From: Pseudonocardiales bacterium
GTDB taxonomy: Bacteria; Actinomycetota; Actinomycetes; Mycobacteriales; Pseudonocardiaceae
Direction: 5' to 3'
DNA: 64,000 bases
Assembly (NCBI GenBank): GCA_019243635.1
Contig: JAFAUB010000008.1
Span: 1 to 64,000 of the forward strand
Below the pieces are notes generated by a model. It worked only from the letters and a program-made list of their open reading frames with translations. It ran no database searches and had not been told where the DNA came from. Position numbers and translations under genes: made by a program. The stretch's first letter is position 1, and each line of letters opens with the position of its first letter. This document shows, piece by piece, positions 37,285 through 45,898 of the stretch.

Positions 37285-38286
37285 ATGAGTGACGGCGTCG
37301 ACTTCGACGGGGCGCGCGTGTACTCCATTCCGATGGCGACACGGTTTCGGGGGGTCGTCGTTCGGGAGGGGATGCTGATCGAGGGGCCTGGCGGGTGGGG
37401 CGAGTTCTGTCCGTTCCGGGAGTACGACGACCGGGAGGCGGCCGGCTGGCTGGCCACGGCGGTCGAGGCCGCGACGGTCGGGTGGCCCGGGCCGGTCCGG
37501 GAGCGTGTCCCGGTCAACTGCACGGTTCCGGCGGTCGGCCCGGAACGTGCCCACGAGATCGTGTCCGCCTCCGGCTGCGGCACGGCGAAGGTCAAGGTCG
37601 CCGACCACCCCGGCTCCCTCGGTGCGGACCTGGCCCGCGTCGAGGCGGTGCGCGATGCTCTGGGCCCGCGGGGAGCGGTCCGGATAGACGCCAACGGGCT
37701 CTGGGACACCGATACGGCCGTGGCGGTGATTCCTCAGCTCGACAAGGCCGCCGGCGGGTTGCAGTACGTGGAGCAGCCCTGCCGCACCATCGAGGAGCTG
37801 GCCACCGTGCGCCGCAAGGTCACGGTGCCGATCGCCGCCGACGAGTCCATCCGCCGAGCCGAGGACCCACTACGGGTCGCGGTCGCCGCTGCCGCCGACA
37901 TCGCGGTCATCAAGTGCACCCCGCTAGGCGGGGTGCACCGCTCGTTACGGGTCGCCGAGGCCGCCGGGCTGCCCTGTGTGGTGTCCTCCGCGCTGGAGAC
38001 CAGCGTCGGCCTGGCCGCGCAGACCGCGCTGGCCGGGGCGCTGCCGGAACTGGGCTTCGCCTGCGGCCTGGGCACGCTCGCGCTGCTGACGGGCGACGTG
38101 GTGAACCACGATGACTCGCTGCGACCGGTTGCGGGCTCCTTGCTCGTGCCCCGCACACCACCCGCCCCCGACGCCGCCCTGCTCGACACCTTCGCCGTGA
38201 CCGACCCGGGACGAGAGCGGTGGTGGCGTGCTCGACTCGTTCGCGTCCGGGCCGAGCTGAACCGTGCTACGGGCTCGCGTGACTGA
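37285..38286 (+). CDS. menC: o-Succinylbenzoate synthase
   Basis: It is an enolase-superfamily dehydratase of menaquinone synthesis. The 333-aa protein has the barrel pattern TAKVKVA (general base Lys), RIDANGLWD, YVEQPC, IAADESIR (metal ligands) and IAVIKCTPLGG (second Lys). ATG at 37285 with an adjacent GGACGAGG is preferred; in-frame ATGs inside the 26-bp repeats (37222 and 37264) would add up to 21 residues. The gene is alone on this strand. Confidence 0.9.
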   Translation: MSDGVDFDGARVYSIPMATRFRGVVVREGMLIEGPGGWGEFCPFREYDDREAAGWLATAVEAATVGWPGPVRERVPVNCTVPAVGPERAHEIVSASGCGTAKVKVADHPGSLGADLARVEAVRDALGPRGAVRIDANGLWDTDTAVAVIPQLDKAAGGLQYVEQPCRTIEELATVRRKVTVPIAADESIRRAEDPLRVAVAAAADIAVIKCTPLGGVHRSLRVAEAAGLPCVVSSALETSVGLAAQTALAGALPELGFACGLGTLALLTGDVVNHDDSLRPVAGSLLVPRTPPAPDAALLDTFAVTDPGRERWWRARLVRVRAELNRATGSRD

Positions 38287-38303
38287 GCACGGCGCCGGCC
38301 GGC

Positions 38304-38309
38304 TAGTAT
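38304..38309 (+). promoter_or_regulatory. -10 box of a leaderless blaI-like transcript
   Basis: TAGTAT followed by GGCCCG places the ATG at 38316 at +1. Confidence 0.6.
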
Positions 38310-38315
38310 GGCCCG

Positions 38316-38672
38316 ATGCCATCGCGGCGGGCGGCAGGCGAGCTCGAGGCCGAGGTGCTGGCCGCGTTGTGGGCCGCCGACGGGCCACTCACGGCGGCCC
38401 ACGTGCGGCGGGCGGTCGGCGGTGGGCTGGCCTACAACACCGTGCAGACCATCCTGGTCCGGTTGTATGAGAAGGGGCTGATCGGCCGGGTGGCCGACGG
38501 CCGCCGCCACGAGTACTTCCCCGTCAAGGGCGCCGAGGAGCTCGCCGCCGAGCAGATGCAGGCATTGCTGAGCCGCGGCCGGGATCGGCAGGCCGTACTG
38601 CAGCGGTTCGCCACCTCGTTGTCCGTGGAGGATGCGCGGTCGCTGCGGGCGATGCTGCGGCGGCGCCCATGA
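38316..38672 (+). CDS. BlaI/MecI/CopY-family transcriptional repressor
   Basis: The 118-aa protein has the winged-helix arrangement of BlaI: AAGELEAEVLAALWAADGPLTAAHVRRAVGGGLAYNTVQTILVRLYEKGLIGRVADGRRHEYFP. The C-terminal helix has the dimerisation character of the family. It pairs with the downstream M56 peptidase (ATGA overlap), the classic BlaI/BlaR1 arrangement. A TACA-n3-TGTA dyad near 39651 could be its operator. Confidence 0.9.
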   Translation: MPSRRAAGELEAEVLAALWAADGPLTAAHVRRAVGGGLAYNTVQTILVRLYEKGLIGRVADGRRHEYFPVKGAEELAAEQMQALLSRGRDRQAVLQRFATSLSVEDARSLRAMLRRRP

Positions 38673-39571
38673 CGGTCAGCGTGTACGTGCCGGCGGCGCT
38701 GTCACTGCTGCTGGCCGCGATCAGCCGGATCGTCGTCGCCCGGACAGCGCCGACGCGAGCCGCCGTGTTCGTGGTTGCCGCGATGTTGTGCGCCGCGGCG
38801 GCGACCTGGGGTCTGGTCCTGCTGTCGGCCACCCTGTTGGGTTATACGTCGCTGGTCGCCGATGAAGCCCTGGAGCGCGGAGTGCAGCTGCAGGATCCGG
38901 TACCCGAGCTGATCGGGGTCACCGCCGTGGTCCTGCTGGTCTTCGGCGCGATCCGGGTGGCGAAGGTGCTGCGGGCCCGCCGGGCCACGACCCGGGAGCT
39001 GCGGGCGGTGTGCAGCTCATGCGGGACCGGTGAGCTGGCCGTGGTGGCGCTGGACGATCCCCACGCCTTCGCCGTGCCGGGCCGTCCAGGCCGGATCCTG
39101 GTCACTCGGGGCCTGTTGTCGGTGCTGGATGGTGACGAGCGACGGGTGGTGCTGGCGCACGAGCGCGCGCACCTACGGAGCAGGCATCATTGGCTGCGGG
39201 CCGCCACGGAGGTCTGCGCCGCCGTCAACCCGGTGCTGATCCCGGTGCGGGAGGCGGTGGCATTCCTCGTCGAGCGCAGCGCCGATGAGCACGCCGCCGC
39301 GGTGACCGGCAGCCGGGAGCTGGTCGCGCGAGCGCTGACCAAGGCGGCGTTGGCCAGCAGGGCCGCCGGCCGGGTGTCCCGCTGGCCGACTGCGTTACCG
39401 TTCGCCAGATGCGGGGTGTCGGCTCGGGTCGCCGCGTTGCACTCAGACCCGCCCCGTCCCGAGAGCTTGGTTCCCAGCAGCGTGCTGGCGCTCGGGGTGG
39501 CCACCGCGATAGCCGCTGTGCAGGCCACCATCGCGTTCTACCAGCTCATCTACTGGCTGTGGCCGAACTGA
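38669..39571 (+). CDS. M56-family (BlaR1-type) membrane metallopeptidase
   Basis: The 300-aa protein has several TM segments (N-terminal pair, about residues 85-105, C-terminal helix) and the cytoplasmic zinc motif RVVLAHERAHLRSRHHWL (HExxH variant HERAH). The VERSADEHAA segment is conserved in M56 proteins. It probably cleaves the coupled BlaI repressor on a signal. It lacks the penicillin-binding sensor domain of true BlaR1, so the signal is not necessarily a beta-lactam. Confidence 0.85.
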   Translation: MTVSVYVPAALSLLLAAISRIVVARTAPTRAAVFVVAAMLCAAAATWGLVLLSATLLGYTSLVADEALERGVQLQDPVPELIGVTAVVLLVFGAIRVAKVLRARRATTRELRAVCSSCGTGELAVVALDDPHAFAVPGRPGRILVTRGLLSVLDGDERRVVLAHERAHLRSRHHWLRAATEVCAAVNPVLIPVREAVAFLVERSADEHAAAVTGSRELVARALTKAALASRAAGRVSRWPTALPFARCGVSARVAALHSDPPRPESLVPSSVLALGVATAIAAVQATIAFYQLIYWLWPN

Positions 39572-39650
39572 CGGCCAACCGCGCCGCTCCTGTCGACTCA
39601 CTCTGCGTGAGACTCTCGGGGGGAATCGTCACACCACGCGACATCCGCTA

Positions 39651-39673
39651 GTCTCTTACACGCTGTAGGAGAC
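39651..39673 (+). promoter_or_regulatory. TACA-CGC-TGTA dyad upstream of the glycosyltransferase gene
   Basis: The near-palindrome GTCTCTTACA-CGC-TGTAGGAGAC lies 45 bp before the gene at 39718. TACA/TGTA half-sites resemble BlaI-type operators, and a BlaI gene lies 1 kb upstream. Confidence 0.45.
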
Positions 39674-39717
39674 AGTCCTGACATGACCGGGCGGCACGTG
39701 GGATAGGCAGGGACCGA

Positions 39718-40845
39718 ATGGGCGGGCAGGCAGCGGACACGGCGGTACGGGTGCTGGTCATCTCGGGCAGCGTCGGCGCGGGGCACGACGGTGCCGCCGA
39801 CGAGCTCATCAGTCGGCTCGCCAAGCTGGATGTCGCGGCGGACCGCCGGGACTACCTGGACGCGCTACCGCGGATATTCCGGTACATGCTGCGGGATGGC
39901 TACCGGTTGAGCGTCGGCTATGCGCCGGCGTTCTTCGACTGGATGTTCGCCCATCTGGAGCACGCCGGCTGGGTGCAGCGGGTCGCCCTGGGGCTGTGCC
40001 GGATGGCGCAGCGCCACGTGCTGCGCTGGGTCGGCGATCACGACGTCGTGGTGTCCACCTACATGCTGGCCAGCCAGACGCTGGGCCAGCTCAAGGAAGC
40101 CGGGGTGGTGGACGCGACCCTGCTGACCTTCCTCACCGACCCGGCGGTGCACCGGCTGTGGGTGCATCCCGCCGTCGACCACCATGTGACGGTGACCGAG
40201 GCCACGGCGCGGATGGGGCGCCTGGTCTACCGCACGCCCATGCGGGCCGTCGGCGGTCTGGTGTCACCCCGGTTCGCCCATCAGCCCGACCTCGCCCATC
40301 GGCAGCGGTTGCGCGCCGAGCTGGGGCTGTCGCCGGACGGCCTGGTGGTGCTCCTGGCGACCGGGTCGCTCGGGATGGGTGACGTACCCCATGTGGTTCG
40401 CACCATCAGCTCCTCCGGCGTCGCGGAGGTGGTGGTGCTCTGCGGGCGCAACGACCGGCTCCGCACCCAGTTGTCGAGCCAGCCCGGTGTGGTCGCCCTC
40501 GGCTGGCGCGACGACGTTCCGGAGCTGATGGCGGCCGCCGACGTGCTGGTACACAACGCGGGCGGCCTGTCCCTGACCGAGGCCTTGACCGCCGGGCTGC
40601 CCGCGGTGACCTACCGCCCGATTCCCGGACACGGGATAGCCAACTCCGAGGTCCTCGCCGAAGCCGGGCTGGCGCCTTGGCCGAGGGACGAGGACGGGTT
40701 GGTCGCCGCGATACGCCAACAGGCGCTGCGCCGGGGCAATCCCAGCCATGTGGTGCGCAACCCGGACACCGCGTCGGTCGTGCTGGATCTGCTCGCCGAA
40801 CGCGGTCAGCACGCTGTTCCCGGCCAGGACTCACGACCGGCCTGA
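39718..40845 (+). CDS. MGDG synthase-like glycosyltransferase (GT28)
   Basis: The 375-aa GT-B enzyme has an N-terminal MGDG synthase signature (VLVISGSVGAGHDGAADEL) and C-terminal nucleotide-sugar motifs (VLLATGSLGMG, VLVHNAGGLSLTEALTAGLPAVTYRPIPGHG). It is predicted to transfer a sugar to a lipid or polyprenyl acceptor at the membrane. Its 3' end overlaps the convergent deacetylase gene by 40 bp. A BlaI-like dyad upstream suggests envelope-stress control, which is inference. Confidence 0.85.
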   Translation: MGGQAADTAVRVLVISGSVGAGHDGAADELISRLAKLDVAADRRDYLDALPRIFRYMLRDGYRLSVGYAPAFFDWMFAHLEHAGWVQRVALGLCRMAQRHVLRWVGDHDVVVSTYMLASQTLGQLKEAGVVDATLLTFLTDPAVHRLWVHPAVDHHVTVTEATARMGRLVYRTPMRAVGGLVSPRFAHQPDLAHRQRLRAELGLSPDGLVVLLATGSLGMGDVPHVVRTISSSGVAEVVVLCGRNDRLRTQLSSQPGVVALGWRDDVPELMAAADVLVHNAGGLSLTEALTAGLPAVTYRPIPGHGIANSEVLAEAGLAPWPRDEDGLVAAIRQQALRRGNPSHVVRNPDTASVVLDLLAERGQHAVPGQDSRPA

Positions 40846-41570
40846 GCCGGCCTACCGCCGGCGAGGTGGTCGCGCAGCGGTCCGACGGTGCAGCCCAGCT
40901 GCTCGACGAGTTCGGCCAGCCGGGGTAGTGCCTGCACAGTGCTTCGCCAGCTACCGGCCACCCGGGCGACGCAGTCCGAGTCGTGCAGCAGCACCGTGCC
41001 GCCCGGCCGGAGCCGGCCTCCGACGGTGCCGGCCACCTGGGCCGGGCTGCGGGCTTCCCAGTCCCGACCCCACGCCGTCCACAGCACCGGTCGCAGCCCG
41101 GCGCGCCGAGCCGCGACCAGCGACCCCAGCGTCAGCACACCATAGGGTGGCCGAAACCAGCTCGGCTGCGCTCCGGTCGCCGCGGCGACCACCGCCGTGG
41201 CGAGCGCCACATCCCGGTGCACCTCGGCCGGCCCACGGGCCAGGTGGTTGCGGTGGCTGAACCCGTGCACCGCGGCCTCATGCCCGGCGGCCACCACCGC
41301 CGCCGCCACGTCTGGATGGCGCTTCACCTGCGCACCGAGCATGAAGAACGTGGCGGTCCAGCCGAGTCGGCCCAGCGCGTCGAGTACTGCGGGGGTGCCA
41401 TCGGGGTCGGGCCCGTCATCGAAGGTCAACGCCACGCTGCCCGGCCGGCCGATGCCGGCCAGTCCAGGCCAGGCCGCGACGCGCAGTACCCGGGCTCGGA
41501 GCAGCGCGGGTGCTGCCCAGCCGGCAACCGCGATCGCCGCCACGCCCAGAGCCGCCGCCGGTCTGATCAT
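40806..41570 (-). CDS. Polysaccharide deacetylase (NodB domain)
   Basis: The 254-aa protein has an N-terminal hydrophobic segment (MIRPAAALGVAAIAVAGWAAPALL), likely a signal anchor, then a NodB fold: SVALTFDDGPDPDGTP (TFDDG), AAVHGFSHRNHLA (HxxxH metal site), WFRPPYGVLT, and GTVLLHDSD. It probably deacetylates a cell-wall or glycolipid substrate outside the membrane. Its last 40 bp overlap the end of the convergent glycosyltransferase gene, so the two may interfere transcriptionally. Confidence 0.85.
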   Translation of the reverse strand: MIRPAAALGVAAIAVAGWAAPALLRARVLRVAAWPGLAGIGRPGSVALTFDDGPDPDGTPAVLDALGRLGWTATFFMLGAQVKRHPDVAAAVVAAGHEAAVHGFSHRNHLARGPAEVHRDVALATAVVAAATGAQPSWFRPPYGVLTLGSLVAARRAGLRPVLWTAWGRDWEARSPAQVAGTVGGRLRPGGTVLLHDSDCVARVAGSWRSTVQALPRLAELVEQLGCTVGPLRDHLAGGRPAQAGRESWPGTAC

Positions 41571-41697
41571 GCGTCGAGGCTACCGACCCGTACGCAGCGG
41601 GGCTGTGCATTCCCTGCTTGAACGACGTCCGCGACTTAACTTCACCCAGTCGTGGTTGAGCATGCCGTACGTGCCGGGCGTCGCTCGTCCTCTTTCC

Positions 41698-41738
41698 TGT
41701 GACTACTGGTGTGAGCCGGTGGAGGAGATTTAGTCACA
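41698..41738 (+). promoter_or_regulatory. 8-bp dyad upstream of the EACC1 gene
   Basis: TGTGACTA (41698-41705) and TAGTCACA (41731-41738) flank a 25-nt spacer in the 200-bp region before the EACC1 start at 41779. It is a candidate operator. Confidence 0.4.
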
Positions 41739-41778
41739 CACCCGGGAGAGACCAGGATCATTCTGAGGGAGGCGACCG

Positions 41779-42195
41779 ATGGCCGGGCACGGCAGCAATC
41801 ATGGCGCGGAGCACGTGCCGCGAGATCTTGTCCTGATTGTCGAGTCGGAGCCGGATGTCGATCCGAATGAGGTCGATCGGTCGGTTCGGCAGTTGCGTGC
41901 CGAGATCAAAGACCTCGACGTCGAATCCGTCGTCCCGGTGGCCTCGGAGAACGCGCCGCCGAGCGCCAAGGGTGTCGATCCGTCCAGCCTCGGTGCTCTG
42001 CTGATCACGCTGACCGCGACCCCCGGAGTCGTCACCGTCCTGATCGGGACCGTGTGGGACTGGCTTGCCCGGCATGCCGCGGCACGCCGCATCGTGGTGA
42101 CCATCGATGGCGACACGATCATGTTGGAGAAGAGCTCCGCACAGGAGCGAAGCGCACTGATCGACACCTACCTGCGCCGCCACGAGGTGACCTAG
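41779..42195 (+). CDS. Effector-associated constant component EACC1-like protein
   Basis: The 138-aa protein has the pattern of EACC1: an N-terminal helix/strand with DRSVRQLRAEIKDLDVESVVPV, a hydrophobic segment LGALLITLTATPGVVTVLIGTVWDWL (probable membrane helix), and a beta element RIVVTIDGDTIMLEKSSAQERSALIDTYLRRH. In multicellular bacteria EACC1 proteins accompany effectors such as caspases in NTP-dependent conflict systems. GGGAGG lies 6 nt upstream of the ATG. The next gene, a truncated caspase, follows 1 nt after. Confidence 0.75.
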   Translation: MAGHGSNHGAEHVPRDLVLIVESEPDVDPNEVDRSVRQLRAEIKDLDVESVVPVASENAPPSAKGVDPSSLGALLITLTATPGVVTVLIGTVWDWLARHAAARRIVVTIDGDTIMLEKSSAQERSALIDTYLRRHEVT

Positions 42196-42196
42196 C

Positions 42197-42598
42197 GTGC
42201 CGCGGCGGCTGGCGTTGCTGGTAGCCACCTACCACTACCACGACGTGGGGCTGCGCCGGCTGACAGCTCCCGGGCACGACGCGGAAGCGCTGGCGAAGGT
42301 CCTTCGCGACCCCGAGATCGCCGACCTCAAGGTGACCACCCTGATCAACGAGCCGCTTCAGGTTGTGGGGGAAGCCATCGGCGAGTTCTATCACAACCGG
42401 CGCAGTGACGATCTCACGTTGCTGTACTTCACCGGACACGGCATGAAAGACGACCAGGGCCGCCTGTATCTGGCCATGACCAACACCACACGCGATAACC
42501 GCCCCAACAGTGACCCAAGAAACAAGAAAACGTCGAGGGTCGCATCGTCATTGCCCGAAACATACACTGGAACCTGCCGACCTACCTTGACAACGTAA
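42197..42598 (+). pseudogene. Truncated caspase-family (C14) effector
   Basis: The 133-aa frame starts with the caspase-like LALLVATYHYHDVGLRRLTAPGHDAEALAKVLRD and contains the His half of the dyad (LTLLYFTGHGMKDDQGRLYL). It then leaves the family after NTTRDNRPN; the Cys half (CCYSG-type) and the rest of the domain are absent. A deletion is implied. It is coupled to EACC1 by position. The original protein may have carried a beta-propeller, fragments of which follow. Confidence 0.75.
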
Positions 42599-42776
42599 TC
42601 GAAGGTCCGTTCGCGCCGGACCGGCTAGCGGCCCTCGACGGCCCAGCGCGAGGCCGAGAAGCCAGAATGGGTACCGGCGGTCTCGCCCAGCGCACGACAC
42701 AACCGGGCCGAAGAGAAAGGCGAAAGGCGGGTCGCAACCCTGCCACCCCCTCCGGATAGGTCGCCGACCGCGTCGG

Positions 42777-43005
42777 ATGCCGTCGGCGCCGGCCCCCCTC
42801 CACCCGGTGTGCTCACCGACGGCGGGCGCAGACCCCGGCTTCGTCGCGGTCTCCCCGAATGGCAGCCACGTCTACATCGCCAACCAGGACACTCAGGGCA
42901 GCACCGTGCTGGATACGGTGGTCGACCAGGTCACCGCGACCATCCCGACCGGGGCAGGCCCGACCAGTATCGCGGCGCCACCCAACAGCCAGCGCCCCAG
43001 ATCTC
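42777..43005 (+). pseudogene. YVTN-type beta-propeller remnant
   Basis: The frame contains GFVAVSPNGSHVYIANQDT followed by VLDTVVDQVTATIPTGAGPTSIA, one and a half blades of a YVTN-type propeller (VxVSPDGxxVYVxN). No start or remaining blades are present. It lies 180 bp after the caspase stop in a different frame and is probably the C-terminal sensor domain of the broken caspase. Confidence 0.6.
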
Positions 43006-43025
43006 ACCATCAAACCCCCGGCGCC

Positions 43026-43089
43026 CGCATTCAGCGGGCTCAGCGGGGTTATCGACACCTGGTTTACCCCGCTGAGCCCGCTGAATGCG
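43026..43089 (-). terminator. 24-bp perfect hairpin after the aminotransferase gene
   Basis: Arms 43026-43049 and 43066-43089 are perfect inverted complements with a 16-nt loop. It begins 4 nt past the aminotransferase stop on the minus strand. No U-tract follows, so it may work through a factor or as a bidirectional barrier against the caspase remnant. Confidence 0.8.
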
Positions 43090-43092
43090 ACT

Positions 43093-44184
43093 TCAGAGCA
43101 GGGAGGGGAGGGCGGACAGGAGAGTGGTGACGGCGCGGTTCTGGGCGTTGTGGCCCATCAGGCCGATTCGCCAGCCGGTGCCGGTCAGGGGGCCCAGGCC
43201 GGCGCCGACCTCGATGCCGAAGTGTTCGCGCAACACCTTGCGGGCCTCGGCGTCGACCACACCGGCCGGGAGCCGGGCGGCGGTGAGCTGCGGTAACCGG
43301 TGGCCCGGCTCGGCGAACACCTCGAAACCGTGCTCGGGCAGCGCCGCCTGGAGCCGCTCGCCCACCCGCGCGTGCCGCTCCCACACCGCCGGTAGGCCCT
43401 CCTCCAGCAGCCGCCCCAGCCCCGCGTGCACGGAAGAGATCAACGTGGAGCTCGCCGTGTGGTGGTAGCGCGGGGGATCACCCTGGTAGTAGGCGTCCAG
43501 CAGGCTCAGGTCCTGGTAGAACGAGCAGACCGGCCGTTCCCGGTCCCGGATCCGCCGCACTGCCCGGTCGGACACGGTCACCGGGGCGACTCCCGACGGC
43601 GCGCCCAGGCACTTCTGGGTCGCCGAGTAGCAGGCGTCGACGCCCCAGGAGTCCACCTCGACCGGGATCCCGCCCAGCGAGGTGACGGTGTCGAGGAGCA
43701 GCAGCGTGTCGGTGTCCCGCAACGCCGCCAGCGGGGCGATCTGGTTGCGCACTCCGGTGGAGGTCTCGGCGTGCACCACCGCGACGAGCCGGGCGCTGGG
43801 CGCCCGGCTCTGGGCGTCGAGCAGCGCTTCGGGATCCAGGGGCCGCCCCCACGGGGCGTGCACGGCCTGCACCCGCGCGCCCACCCGGCGAGCCACCTCG
43901 CACAGCCGCTCGCCGAAGTAGCCGTTCACCCCGACGATGGCCAGCTCACCCGGCTCGAGCAGGCTGGCCAGGCAGGCCTCCATCCCCGCTGAGCCGGTAC
44001 CGCTGACCGGCAGGGTGAGGCGGTTGCGGGTGCCGAAGACGGTCCGCAGTCGTTGCGCGGTGTCGGCCACCAGGGCGAGGAACTCGGGGTCCAGGTGTCC
44101 GAGCACCGGCCGGCTCAACGCCTCGACGGCCTCCGGGTAGGGGTTCGACGGTCCAGGGCCGAGGAGCAATCGGTCAGAGTGCAC
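43093..44184 (-). CDS. Alanine-glyoxylate/serine-pyruvate-type aminotransferase
   Basis: The 363-aa fold-type I PLP enzyme has LLLGPGPSNPYPEAVEALSRPVLGHLDPEF, SGTGSAGMEACLASLLEPGE, VVHAETSTGV, and the PLP lysine in YSATQKCLGAPSG. It probably interconverts serine, alanine, glyoxylate or pyruvate; the exact substrate is not decided. GTG at 44184 with GGGAGG 8 nt upstream is the start; the upstream frame is antisense to the beta-lactamase-like gene, with which it is divergent (54 bp). Confidence 0.85.
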   Translation of the reverse strand: MHSDRLLLGPGPSNPYPEAVEALSRPVLGHLDPEFLALVADTAQRLRTVFGTRNRLTLPVSGTGSAGMEACLASLLEPGELAIVGVNGYFGERLCEVARRVGARVQAVHAPWGRPLDPEALLDAQSRAPSARLVAVVHAETSTGVRNQIAPLAALRDTDTLLLLDTVTSLGGIPVEVDSWGVDACYSATQKCLGAPSGVAPVTVSDRAVRRIRDRERPVCSFYQDLSLLDAYYQGDPPRYHHTASSTLISSVHAGLGRLLEEGLPAVWERHARVGERLQAALPEHGFEVFAEPGHRLPQLTAARLPAGVVDAEARKVLREHFGIEVGAGLGPLTGTGWRIGLMGHNAQNRAVTTLLSALPSLL

Positions 44185-44238
44185 GCTGAGTACCTCCCAC
44201 CAGAGGACGCCGAAGAGTTGACGGTACCTTCGCCGATC

Positions 44239-45057
44239 ATGGACAGCCTGCGCAGTGTGCGACAGTGGCCGGTCGACACGGTGGCCGTCGCGGTGGTGGA
44301 CGCCTCCGGTGTCGTGGTGGGCAGCCACGGCCCGCAGAACCTGCCGTTCCGGCTCACCTCGGTGACCAAGTTGCTCTCCGCCTACGCGGTGCTGCTGGCG
44401 GTGCAGGAGGGCGCGCTGGACTGGTGCCGGCCTGCCGGGCCGCCCGGGGCCACGGTGCGCCACCTCCTCGCGCACGCCTCCGGGCTGGCGTTCGACACGC
44501 CGGAAGTCGCGACGGATCCGGGAACCCAGCGGATCTACTCCAACACCGGGTTCGTGGTACTGGCCGACGCGTTGGCCTCGGCCTGCGGTATCCGCTTCGT
44601 GGACTACCTGGCCGAAGGGGTGTTCCAGCCGTTGGGGATGTCCTCGTCACGGCTGGCGGGCTCCGCCGCCGCCGGTGCCGTGTCCACCTGCGCGGACCTG
44701 GCCCGGTTCGCCGCGGAGCTGCAGGCGCCGACACTGCTGGCCCCGCAGGTCCTGGCCGAGGCGACCCGGGTGGCCTACCCCGGCCTGGACGGGCTGCTGC
44801 CCGGCGTGGGCATGCAGCGTCCCAACGACTGGGGGCTTGGCTTCGAGCTGCGAGACCACAAGAGTCCACACTGGACGGGTAGCCGGAACTCGCCGGAGAC
44901 CTTCGGGCACTTCGGGCGCTCCGGCACGTTCCTGTGGGTGGACCCGGTAGCCGGTGCGGCCGTCGTCGCGCTCACCGACCGCGACTTCGGTCCGTGGGCC
45001 CGCGACGCCTGGCCCCCGTTCAGCGACGGCGTGCTCGCCGAGCTGGTGGCCCGCTGA
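44239..45057 (+). CDS. Serine beta-lactamase-like (class C/esterase type) protein
   Basis: The 272-aa protein has the active-site triad motifs: SVTK (SxxK, about residue 46), YSNTG (YxN) and HFGRSG (HxG). It is shorter than AmpC and has no signal peptide, so it is more likely a cytoplasmic esterase or peptidase than a resistance enzyme. The ATG at 44239 is the first in frame outside the divergent gene. A cluster with aminotransferase and ABC exporter genes does not show its substrate. Confidence 0.8.
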   Translation: MDSLRSVRQWPVDTVAVAVVDASGVVVGSHGPQNLPFRLTSVTKLLSAYAVLLAVQEGALDWCRPAGPPGATVRHLLAHASGLAFDTPEVATDPGTQRIYSNTGFVVLADALASACGIRFVDYLAEGVFQPLGMSSSRLAGSAAAGAVSTCADLARFAAELQAPTLLAPQVLAEATRVAYPGLDGLLPGVGMQRPNDWGLGFELRDHKSPHWTGSRNSPETFGHFGRSGTFLWVDPVAGAAVVALTDRDFGPWARDAWPPFSDGVLAELVAR

Positions 45058-45079
45058 GCGGGGACGTGGCCGTCCCGCG

Positions 45080-45898
45080 TCAGGGCCTACGCACGCCCCG
45101 GGAAGCGACCAGCGCGGCACCGACGAGGAGCACGGCGGAGATGAGCAGGGCGCTGACCGTCGCCCCGAGTGCCGGATCGGCCAGCGCCCAGCCCCGGGCG
45201 GCGTCGACCGCGTAGCTGAGCGGGTTGATGGTGGCGATCACCCGCATCCACGGCGGCAGCCCAGCGATGGGCACGAACGCGCTGGACGCGAACATCAGCG
45301 GGAAGATCACCATGAAGCCGAGCATCTGCATCAGCTCGACGTTGCGCACCCAGCTGGCCAGCGCGATGAACACCCAGGACAGCCCCGCACCGACGGACAG
45401 TCCGATCAGCAACGCCAGCGCGGTCCCGAGGACCCCACCGGCCGGGGCGTAACCGAAGAGCAGCGCGGCCAGGACGAGCGCGACGAGCTGGATGGCGTTG
45501 CGCAGCAGGTCGAACAGGCTACGGGCGACCAGCAGCGACATCATCGAGATGGGCAGCGTGCGAAACCTCGCCAGAGCCCCGTTGCGCAGGTCGGTGGCCA
45601 GGCCCGCGCCGGACCAGACCGCCGACTGACTCCCCGTGGTCACCAGGATCGCCGGCAGCAGGTAGTCGATGTAGTTCGCGCCGGAGGGGAAGCCAGGCGA
45701 GTTCGCGATGGAGCGGAACACCTGGCTGAACAGCGCCAGCATGATCAACGGCTGGAGCAGGCTCAGCGCGACCAGCCGAGGGTCACGCAGCCGGCGCAGC
45801 GCCCGGCCGGTGAGGACCTCCACCTGGGTGAGCACCCCGCTGCCGGCTGGACGTACCCGCGTCGCGGCGGTGCTGGGCGACGTGGCGGTCGTGGTCAT
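45080..45898 (-). CDS. ABC-2 type transporter permease (DrrB-like)
   Basis: The 272-aa protein has about six TM helices and the ABC-2 signature region NVELMQMLGFMVIFPLMFASSAFVPIAGLPPWMRVIATINPLSYAVDAARGW. Its ATG overlaps the stop of the ATPase gene (ATGA). With the adjacent ATPase it forms a two-component exporter of the daunorubicin-resistance type; the substrate is unknown. Confidence 0.9.
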   Translation of the reverse strand: MTTTATSPSTAATRVRPAGSGVLTQVEVLTGRALRRLRDPRLVALSLLQPLIMLALFSQVFRSIANSPGFPSGANYIDYLLPAILVTTGSQSAVWSGAGLATDLRNGALARFRTLPISMMSLLVARSLFDLLRNAIQLVALVLAALLFGYAPAGGVLGTALALLIGLSVGAGLSWVFIALASWVRNVELMQMLGFMVIFPLMFASSAFVPIAGLPPWMRVIATINPLSYAVDAARGWALADPALGATVSALLISAVLLVGAALVASRGVRRP

